Part shown: piece after piece, positions 60,401-64,000 of the stretch | Numbering within the stretch: the stretch's first letter is position 1 | Layout of the letters: each line of letters begins with the position of its first letter | Assembly (NCBI GenBank): GCA_021292105.1 | Contig: CM037863.1 | Span: forward strand, 5,777,298 to 5,841,297 | Length of the DNA stretch: 64,000 bases | Origin: Anadara kagoshimensis | Lineage: Eukaryota; Mollusca; Bivalvia; Arcoida; Arcidae | Reading direction: 5' to 3' | The notes under the pieces: generated by a model | Seen by the model: the letters and a program-made list of their open reading frames with translations, nothing else | What the model was told of the DNA's origin: nothing | Databases searched by the model: none | Made by a program: the position numbers and the translations under genes

Positions 60401-62414
60401 AAACGGGATTGATGGAACAGCCTTACTCCAAATAAGGAGAGTAACGTCGGGACTAGAGTTGGATGCTGACCAATTAAACAATGTGTGACGTTATAGATGT
60501 CATTTTGTGACGTAATCGGTCAATATTTTACAATTGGAATTGACGTTCTTTAGATGAGCCCATTTGTTTTTATTGGCATTCAATGACTCTTGAATACAGT
60601 GTGGGGTCATGACCTCTAATTATGTAACGCTTAACTATCTAATTACGTCACAAAAATTGCATTACATCATGACTTGTTTGATTGGTCAGCATCCAAGTCT
60701 AGTCTCGACGTAACTATTTGGAGCAAGGCTGTTCTGTTTGTCGAAATCTTAAATGAAACGATAATTTACATTTCGTACATGCTATCAATATTTTTATGAT
60801 TGTAAATATAAGAAATAATATTCTATTTGAGTGTATCCATTCGGCGAATAACATTGTATTTGAGTGTATTCATTCGGTATTATGAATGAGAGTCAAGAAT
60901 AGCATATTTAAAATGAACTGCTTCACAGTTCATTGAATTTGCTATTCCTGACTCTCATTCATGATACCGAATGAATACACTCAAAAAGAATGCTATTTCT
61001 TATTTAACTTCCAGAGTTCTTTGGTGAAAAAGTTGTTCTCTCTCTTTGACAACATATTTTAGATATCTGTTTTACTTGTACATATATCCTTACTGTTTAT
61101 CTATGCCAGTGACATCTTTCATTAATGTTATATGTTGCACTTTTAATCGAGAAATATTCCCAATTTTCATGACTAAGTCTTAAATTCGATAATATGTACA
61201 CTGTTTTTATACAAATAGGTTTTTCTACTATCTCGTCAACCAAGAAAATAGATACATGTAAACACATTTCAGAATGAATGTTAAACTGCAAATATTTCTC
61301 GCTATATAGTGTTATAGAGAGGAATTTTACACCATTCCAGAGAATTTTTTTTATAACATGTGGTGCAGACGTTGACCCTGTTGATTAGTATAGAGGAATA
61401 ACGGATTTTAATTGTTCATCAGTACCCTATATCCCTTTTATACAACATACACACGGGATCCGGGAATAACAAGTTCATATTGATCAGACCTATATAAAGG
61501 TCAAGGTCAAAGTGTGATCTGTTTTCTGTAACAATCCATGATACATAGTTGTCGCTTTAAATGACACTATCATATGGCATAAAGTTAAATGATTTTATTT
61601 CTAAAATCGACATCAACGACGACGATGATGATGTCGAGGACAATTAAATAACTCCTACATCTCATATCGGTCAGACAAGACAAAACTGATTGTTGATCCT
61701 GTTGTTTTATTTTCTAGCATACAGATGCAACTTACTAAAGTTTGTTACCACCTTATCACACAGTGCTAAAGTCGCGAACCAAAACGCTGGACTCTGTACC
61801 GATGGATCACACACGGAGTCTGAAGCTCTAGTGATGGATACGTGTAATGTTCCAGTAACTCCACAATGGACCAAGGGAGCTAATGTAAGTGATCAATAAT
61901 TTAATGTCTATGACAGTTATCTCCCCTAGTGATCGACCGAGTTCAGCTCCATATTTAGACTTGTACCTCCAATATGACCCCCACGAAAGGTTACATATGA
62001 AGCTGTATGACAAACGTAATGACAGTATTTTCAACTTTCAATTTCTAAAGTAGCAATAAACATGCTTCAACTTCTTACGGTGTATTTGTTTCACAATTAA
62101 TACGCTATGATAGAGCTTGTTTCGACTACGGACATTTTATACAATAAAAATAGTAGATAACTAACATTGCTCTTGGAGGGGTATTATAAACCTATGCTAA
62201 TCGGGGCCCCAAAATTTATGGTCGTCATCACAATTTTATTGATAAATATGATTTTTCTATATCCAAAATTATTCTGGATGTATTTGACGTCCAATAGTTC
62301 CATGTTCCGCTCATTATCAATATTGTTGCACGTGGTGGGTGTAGCTAGCTAAATAGGAGGTACTTGCGGAACATCCGGTCTCAATTCCTTCGGAAGGTCA
62401 CTTGTTATTCCTAG

Positions 62415-62464
<50 letters not shown>

Positions 62465-63102
62465 GTTTGCAATTTCCAAAACGTTTACTTCATGGATCAG
62501 CGTGCTTTTTATTTGTACTTTAATGCACAGAGAAATAAGGACCATCGGTGATCGTAGAATCTTGATCGTAGAATCATTGGTTTTCTTTTGTCCGTACTTT
62601 GTTTTGCTTCGATATGAATGTGATAATGCTAAAACACCTTTCTCACCAATCAGCCATTGGTGTTTTTATTTTGGACCGTAATATAGAAAAAAGTAGAGAC
62701 ATCTGCCCAAAGTTTAGCAATAAACTAAGGCATTTATGCCGAAAAGGCAGCTCCCCTCGTTAGCTATATCATACAAATCAAATACAAACATACTTATTCA
62801 TGTCCGAATCATAATCCAAAAGCAAAGTGAAAACTTTGAAACTGTCGACAGACGTATTTCAATTATGTTTAAAAATCGTATGATGATGCCGGTGCCCAAG
62901 CGGTATACTGAGATAAATAATTCCAAATTATGATAAGTAAAATTATCAGAAGTTTTTTTTGTATTTTATATTCCAGGTTGGTAGTAACTGTAAGAATATT
63001 CCACCTTACACGCCTATTGCTACGTTTGTATTTGATTCCTATGTCCAGAGTTCCTCAGAGTTGGCTGGTATACTTGTGGAATGTACAGCAGATGGATTCA
63101 AG
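40316..63102 (+). CDS. Gene C: secreted protein with mucin-like linker and CHAP-like domain, partial
   Basis: Ten exons (40316-40349, 47647-47718, 50911-51012, 51889-51936, 53566-53637, 54411-54476, 56325-56399, 58751-59065, 61718-61884, 62977-63102) give 359 codons in unbroken phase; the gene runs off the window. A split signal peptide (MYSLWICLLFT + CLSTVLGFLG) is followed by about 135 residues of six small phase-1 exons with no family I recognise. Then comes a His6 tract and Thr/Pro repeats (KPTTAKPTT-like), a likely O-glycosylated linker. The last two exons resemble the NlpC/P60-CHAP-like BPSL0067-type fold: YRCNLLKFVT (catalytic-Cys position), PQWTKGANV, IPPYTPIATFVFDSYV, SELAGILVEC. Where related sequences as I remember them have Gly-His-Ala, this one has Ser-Glu-Leu, so activity may be lost. 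Presumably secreted; a cell-wall-related role is only an inference. An in-frame ATG 18 bases upstream (40298) could also start. Confidence 0.72.
41180..41500. other. Gene C intron 1 segment, nothing recognised
   Basis: No repeat assigned. Contains 'gtgcacgtgcac', a 12-base palindrome. Confidence 0.3.
41630..41810 (+). repeat. R1 copy, forward
   Basis: 'cgtggcggtgcagctagctaaacaggaggcgcttacccttc...ggattgtgattcggacatgg'. Confidence 0.85.
42125..42245 (+). repeat. R1 fragment, forward
   Basis: 'cttccctggttaacgttaac', 'cctaatatgtcagtttt', 'ttttggattgtaatttgg'. Confidence 0.6.
42455..42597 (+). pseudogene. Possible Ig-like exon fragment
   Basis: The frame ending at the TAA 42597-42599 reads DHKVKISLLN, TSIFQFYERIRHDAYGKYTF and VKLFMDGGVV. 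'D-x-Y-G-K-Y-T' resembles an Ig F strand, with Phe in place of Cys. There is no clean acceptor and no partner exon. It may be a relic or chance. Confidence 0.3.
42710..42870 (-). repeat. R1 copy, reverse
   Basis: 'tgtctgagtcacaatccc', 'gtgaaatcccaccaggaaag', 'gcactacctgtttagatac'. Confidence 0.7.
42879..42991. mobile_element. Short TIR MITE (M5)
   Basis: Ends 'ctgacccgggatc' and 'gtaatcccggggtcag' are inverted; the interior holds 'ttgacttaactaagtcaa', a smaller palindrome. Confidence 0.75.
43132..43367. mobile_element. M3 MITE
   Basis: Left 'ccccggttttacaatcattc' and right 'gaaatgattgtgaaaccgag'; the interior has the 'cttaaagatggcatctt' segment typical of this family in the window. Confidence 0.8.
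43611..46415 (+). repeat. M2 element expanded into an 88-base minisatellite
   Basis: About 30 units of 88 bases, each starting with the M2 left end ('cagacctgtcgaaagtttaa') and continuing 'cactgagctagcgaatagg...gagagatggatagctacagta'. The last unit (from 46275) continues into unrelated interior and closes with the inverted M2 end 'aaacttccgacaggtctg', with TA at both outer edges. Two subfamilies: 'accaagtgac' (43.6-44.9 kb) and 'accggttggccg' (44.9-46.3 kb). It lies in intron 1 of gene C. Confidence 0.93.
46675..46815 (+). repeat. R1 fragment, forward
   Basis: 'acctttctggatcacccggcctcacg', 'cgtgtttaacctaatttgtc', 'ttattcggacatgg'. Confidence 0.75.
46975..47285 (-). mobile_element. tRNA-derived SINE, reverse, gene C intron 1
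   Basis: Reverse of the family at 26212: 'ttatatcgagacgtcgcc' (tail), 'gtcactacccactttcaa' (middle), 'gggttcaaacccacgacc' (B box), 'agagcgaacactaccaacc'. Confidence 0.85.
47281..47370 (+). repeat. SINE-related segment
   Basis: 'gaagtttgtcagcttgcttgcc' and 'ttttctccggacattctag', shared (inverted) with 7385-7590. Confidence 0.5.
47400..47570 (-). repeat. R1 copy, reverse
   Basis: 'acatgcaaacttccaccaggg', 'gtggatgcccccgaagggta', 'catggatctgtgttacgtc'; it ends about 75 bases before exon 2. Confidence 0.7.
47647..47718 (+). CDS. Gene C exon 2: end of signal peptide
   Basis: Acceptor 'attttttttcag', donor 'gtaagt'; 72 bases, phase 1 both sides, reading (C)LSTVLGFLGFHIDCSRHYD and SEWI. A leader cleavage after GFLG or nearby is likely. 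Confidence 0.75.
47870..48040 (-). repeat. R1 copy, reverse
   Basis: 'ccatgtcctaattacaatccag', 'gggtgctccggaaaggtaag', 'cctcctgtttagctagctac'; followed by three 'acgtggtac' motifs (48090-48145). Confidence 0.85.
48370..50258 (+). repeat. 57-base minisatellite, about 33 copies
   Basis: Unit 'tatcgccttttccacttgac' + 'ctctgattaggtggaaac' + 'atcaaatggaaattataaa'. Each unit can fold through TTTCCAC and GTGGAAA. As 57 is 19 codons, the minus strand stays open for long stretches, reading MFPPNQRSSGKGDIYNFHL again and again (up to 406 codons at 49170-50390). I regard this as non-coding: two 'ttcaac' variants introduce stops, the frame begins in a SINE and no promoter or splice evidence supports it. 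It lies in intron 2 of gene C. Confidence 0.95.
50275..50562 (+). mobile_element. tRNA-derived SINE, gene C intron 2
   Basis: 'tggtagcttagttgataaag', 'gcgttcgaaccccgacc', 'gtagtgactgttctttcgcc', 'ttcttgactgggacgttaaa'. It starts 15 bases after the 57-base array. Confidence 0.9.
50575..50880 (+). mobile_element. tRNA-derived SINE, second in tandem
   Basis: 'tttggtagagtgctcg', 'ggtccaaacccgacc', 'tgatgtctcgatatgtgtg', 'ttcttgactgtgatgtaa'. Diverged; ends 30 bases before exon 3. Confidence 0.8.
50911..51012 (+). CDS. Gene C exon 3
   Basis: Acceptor 'attattttccag', donor 'gtaagt'; phase 1 both sides. It reads (Q)NYCKHHSESSSSQHSNGDSG and PDSFGCDHVYYKD: two Cys, Ser-rich centre. No family recognised. 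Confidence 0.7.
51013..51365 (+). repeat. Degenerate tandem repeat, about 20-22-base unit
   Basis: About 15 loose copies of 'ctgggcgtgatttgttataaa' or 'gttggcgt(g)atttattataaa', beginning inside the donor region of exon 3. Confidence 0.75.
51391..51448 (+). repeat. (CA)n plus (CT)n microsatellite
   Basis: CA units followed by CT units with one 'tc' break, directly before a SINE head. Confidence 0.9.
51450..51700 (+). mobile_element. tRNA-derived SINE, gene C intron 3
   Basis: 'cgtagagtgtttgctccttgag', 'ggttgaaaccgcgatcgg', 'gtgacgtctcgatataagtg', 'aaacgttaaacacc'. Confidence 0.85.
51889..51936 (+). CDS. Gene C exon 4
   Basis: Acceptor 'attcaatag', donor 'gtaggt'; 48 bases, phase 1 both sides, reading (R)VNLIWNDWHKNGDDD. 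Confidence 0.65.
52171..52316. repeat. Inverted repeat, about 42-bp arms
   Basis: Left 52171-52214 and right 52275-52316 share 'aacttgcaaagtataa' and 'ggtaaatttccaatg' in opposite orientation; the interior is about 60 bases. A related 'gaagttgcaaagtatag' occurs at 52494. Confidence 0.8.
52350..52925. other. Gene C intron 4, nothing recognised
   Basis: No exon or repeat assigned; the 93-codon minus-strand frame has no supporting signature. Confidence 0.35.
52930..53480 (-). repeat. Two R1 copies, reverse
   Basis: A diverged copy (52960-53120, 'agcatctcctgtttaactagc') and a better one (53150-53480: 'cgcgaactttcaccaggg', 'gggtgctccggaagggta', 'gaccctgaaaagcctaag'). Confidence 0.8.
53566..53637 (+). 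CDS. Gene C exon 5
   Basis: Acceptor 'gtattttcag', donor 'gtaagt'; phase 1 both sides, reading (V)VKQLYYDLLVSLQTGSSSSL and PDK. An internal 'cttgtaagtc' at 53594 is a second potential donor that would shorten the exon to 28 bases and shift phase, so the later one is preferred. Confidence 0.7.
53657..53704 (+). repeat. (ATTT)n tract
   Basis: 'attt' and 'tttta' units 20 bases after the exon 5 donor. Confidence 0.85.
54411..54476 (+). CDS. Gene C exon 6
   Basis: Acceptor 'ttgtttacag', donor 'gtaagt'; 66 bases, phase 1 both sides, reading (R)EITKRKTVHDEAYYHYNTDP and D. Confidence 0.68.
54600..54790 (+). repeat. R1 copy, forward, diverged
   Basis: 'cacatagcgcggtagctagctgaacaagag', 'ttccggagcacacggcctcgc', 'gtggaagtttgcc'. 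Confidence 0.75.
55020..55290 (+). repeat. R1 copy, forward
   Basis: 'tggccgtcatcacagtattg', 'aaggattgccctgaatatat', 'cacgtggtgtgtgtagctagc', 'aggaagcgcttaccc', 'attgtgattcggacatgaa'. Confidence 0.85.
55480..55790 (+). repeat. R1 copy, forward, core degraded
   Basis: The R1 far end is clear ('gtatttgtttcactgttaatac', 'gttgcttacaaattaattg', 55485-55575); the core is reduced to 'ttacctttctagaacacccggtctcactt' (55740-55770). Confidence 0.65.
55863..56244. mobile_element. Fold-back element, about 150-170-bp arms
   Basis: Left arm 55863-56012 and right arm 56070-56244 pair over 'ttgcaagttaaaa', 'ttggtccttt...', 'gaagatgtt...aaaattattttgg' and 'gatgaggaatt'. Related loops occur at 24311-24390 and 25610-25690 ('ccagttttaattttac...actagacg'). 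It ends about 80 bases before exon 7. Confidence 0.82.
56325..56399 (+). CDS. Gene C exon 7
   Basis: Acceptor 'tgttttttatacag', donor 'gtaagt'; phase 1 both sides, reading (Y)PHVRDLVYNHMNEKCRMEI and IQQLE. Probably helical; one Cys. Confidence 0.72.
56885..57000 (+). repeat. R1 fragment, forward
   Basis: 'cccttccggaacacccggtctcacttcc' and 'agttcatgtttctaactaaatttgc'. Confidence 0.65.
57100..58740. other. Gene C intron 7, mostly unrecognised
   Basis: About 1.6 kb without supported exon or repeat apart from a weak R1-like piece at 57395-57460 ('gggggtacttac...agacgttcacgta'). Confidence 0.35.
58751..59065 (+). CDS. Gene C exon 8: His tract and Thr/Pro mucin-like linker
   Basis: Acceptor 'tttgttgcag', donor 'gtaagt'; 315 bases, phase 1 both sides. 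KDLQFLQTTTHHHHHHTHAP is followed by about 75 residues of repeats such as KPTTAKPTT and QPTT, with no Cys. A long O-glycosylated spacer is the usual reading. His6 plus scattered His could bind metal (inference). Confidence 0.82.
59155..59478 (-). mobile_element. tRNA-derived SINE, reverse, gene C intron 8
   Basis: 'gcttatatccagaggccacc' (tail), 'gccactacccgttttcaag', 'gggggttgaacctacgac' (B box), 'ctctcccaactgagctgcg' (A box). Confidence 0.82.
59675..59960 (+). mobile_element. tRNA-like SINE fragments of another type
   Basis: 'gggtagttcatttgatagaatg' with 'gggtccgttcccggtc', and again 'acagttgttagagcactctg' with 'gatcaattcccgtcc' at 59920. Diverged, so family uncertain. Confidence 0.45.
60234..60921. 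mobile_element. Fold-back element with about 290-bp arms
   Basis: Left arm 60234-60530 and right arm 60630-60921 share, inverted, 'gcagttcat(g/t)ttaaatatgc', 'ccgaatgaatacactcaaat', 'gatagcatgt.cgaaatgtaa', 'aacagccttactccaaat' and 'ggatgctgaccaat'. About 100 bases separate the arms. The right arm has a roughly 40-base duplication (60825-60885). No coding sequence. Confidence 0.88.
60922..61005. mobile_element. Third copy of the fold-back end
   Basis: 'cacagttcattgaatttgctattcctgac' through 'gaatgctatttcttatttaac', in the orientation of the left arm and directly next to the right end, making a head-on pair. Confidence 0.85.
61010..61700. other. Gene C intron 8, unrecognised remainder
   Basis: No repeat or exon identified; 'catcaacgacgacgatgatgatgtcg' near 61611 is a short GAT-rich tract. 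Confidence 0.35.
61718..61884 (+). CDS. Gene C exon 9: first half of CHAP-like domain
   Basis: Acceptor 'gttttattttctag', donor 'gtaagt'; phase 1 in, phase 0 out. It reads (S)YRCNLLKFVTTLSHSAKVA, then NQNAGLCTDG and TPQWTKGAN. YRC corresponds to the Y-x-C of the putative catalytic Cys, and W-x-x-G to the conserved turn. Confidence 0.78.
62070..62420 (+). repeat. R1 copy, forward, near full length
   Basis: 'cggtgtatttgtttcacaatt', 'ctatgatagagcttgtttc', 'atggtcgtcatcacaattt', 'tgcacgtggtgggtgtagc', 'aataggaggtacttg'. The 61-codon frame here is repeat translation. Confidence 0.88.
62418..62462 (+). repeat. (TA)n microsatellite
   Basis: About 22 TA units directly at the end of the R1 copy. Confidence 0.95.
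62760..62860 (-). repeat. R1 terminal fragment, reverse
   Basis: 'acatacttattcatgtccgaatc', 'ataatccaaaagcaaagtga', 'aaactttgaaactg'. Confidence 0.65.
62977..63102 (+). CDS. Gene C exon 10: second part of CHAP-like domain
   Basis: Acceptor 'ttatattccag', donor 'gtaaat'; 126 bases, phase 0 both sides. It reads VGSNCKNIPPYTPIATFVF, DSYVQSS, SELAGILVECTADGFK. Later exons must lie beyond the window, as no further exon is seen to 64000. Confidence 0.78.
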
Positions 63103-63539
63103 GTAAATATTATATATTTTTCCATATATCTCATAGTGCACATTGTAAATCAAATTGATTTAAAGTAGATCTTGTATATTTTTTAAAAATATTTTTTTTT
63201 ACTAGTGAACATTGTTAATGTTGAATTGAAAGCAAGTGAATGTACAAACAAAGAGATTTCCCAAGGGAAAGTACCAACATGTAAAAATAAACCTCTGAAC
63301 GATTTTCATTGTTATATGTATTATATGGCCAATGATTTTGCCCTTTTCTGATTGGCTTTGAAAGCGTTTGACGAGCCCAATAAATCGATATGTTCACCGC
63401 GCAACATGCGACATTAATTTGAAGTAATAATGTCCACCGTTGAATGTTGAATGGGTAATAATACCACAATGGTTTAAAATAAAATAGGACAGTATCTTGA
63501 CAGACGAATTCCCCCATCAAAAGCATTGTCGAGTTATTA

Positions 63540-63790
63540 TTTTTAGAATTTGACCTTGTGACCTTGAACTATGACCTAAATTTGGTATGCGACCCATTGT
63601 CTCATGTTGATATACAATTATTATGAGTTTGATCAAAATCAATCCGTAGATGATATAGAGCGAACACGATATTGTGAAGAACGGACAGACAGACGGGCGG
63701 ACGGACGGATGGAGACGGTCAGGATAATCCCTATAGTATATCCCCTAAACTTCACATATATGTTATAGGGTATAAATGTCAAACGTAATC
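63540..63790 (+). repeat. Interspersed repeat with 'ggacagacagacggg' core
   Basis: 'gaccttgtgaccttgaact' followed by 'gaacggacagacagacgggcg' and 'atatcccctaaacttcac'. This layout (GACCTTGACC-type start, GGAC-rich core, short 3' part) is a dispersed element rather than a gene. Confidence 0.65.
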
Positions 63791-64000
63791 GAAAGCAGGT
63801 AATCATACCGAGACTTCTGATGATAAAACTTGCATTATGCATCTCTGGACGTTTGTCTGATCTTAAAAATTTGTATGCGAGAAAAAAGACACGATGCTTA
63901 TTTTTAACATAACAAGAACGTATGTTAATTCATACGATTTTAAAATCCTTTACTAATAACAATGGTACGTGTAGTTTTTGTTTTTTACATAACTGTTTAT

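Overview
This window is animal nuclear DNA. It is AT-rich, its genes are split into short exons with GT-AG introns mostly in phase 1, and it is dense in transposon-derived repeats. The tRNA-derived SINEs with a conserved '...GACGTTAAAC' tail, the small TIR elements and a secreted PAN plus C-type-lectin gene all point to a mollusc, most likely a bivalve. I cannot name the species. Most open reading frames longer than 60 codons are repeat translations or chance; the real genes had to be built exon by exon.

Three plus-strand genes are supported by splice sites, matching phases and domain signatures. Gene A (4843-11452, 4 exons, 255 aa) is a secreted PAN/apple plus C-type lectin protein. Decayed C-type-lectin exons lie upstream at 545-1850, partly in an inverted duplication, so this was a tandem lectin cluster. 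Gene B (24224-37020, 6 exons, about 287 aa) has a signal peptide, two immunoglobulin-like domains and a hydrophobic C-terminal tail that looks like a GPI-anchor signal. Its exon 3 carries two compensating frame changes at homopolymers. Gene C (40316 to at least 63102, 10 exons seen, runs off the right edge) encodes a secreted protein with a novel-looking N-terminal region, a His/Thr/Pro-rich mucin-like linker and a C-terminal domain resembling the NlpC/P60-CHAP-like (BPSL0067-type) fold. The residue where I expect the catalytic His is Glu.

The rest is repeats. One interspersed family (R1, marked by GTAGCTAGCTAAACAGGAGG) occurs roughly 35 times in both orientations. Several MITE families are present (M1, M2, M3 and others), along with several SINEs, two fold-back elements, one near-perfect palindrome and a relic reverse transcriptase. 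Five minisatellites sit at 8.0-8.7, 9.1-11.2, 19.7-21.7, 43.6-46.3 and 48.4-50.3 kb. Three of them (9.1-11.2, 19.7-21.7 and 43.6-46.3 kb) are visibly tandem amplifications of one end of an interspersed element whose other part still adjoins the array. Two of these three lie inside introns of genes A and C.

All three genes encode extracellular proteins of types often linked to recognition or defence in molluscs (lectin, Ig-like surface protein, peptidoglycan-amidase-like fold). I see no operon-like or functional linkage between them beyond proximity and shared orientation.
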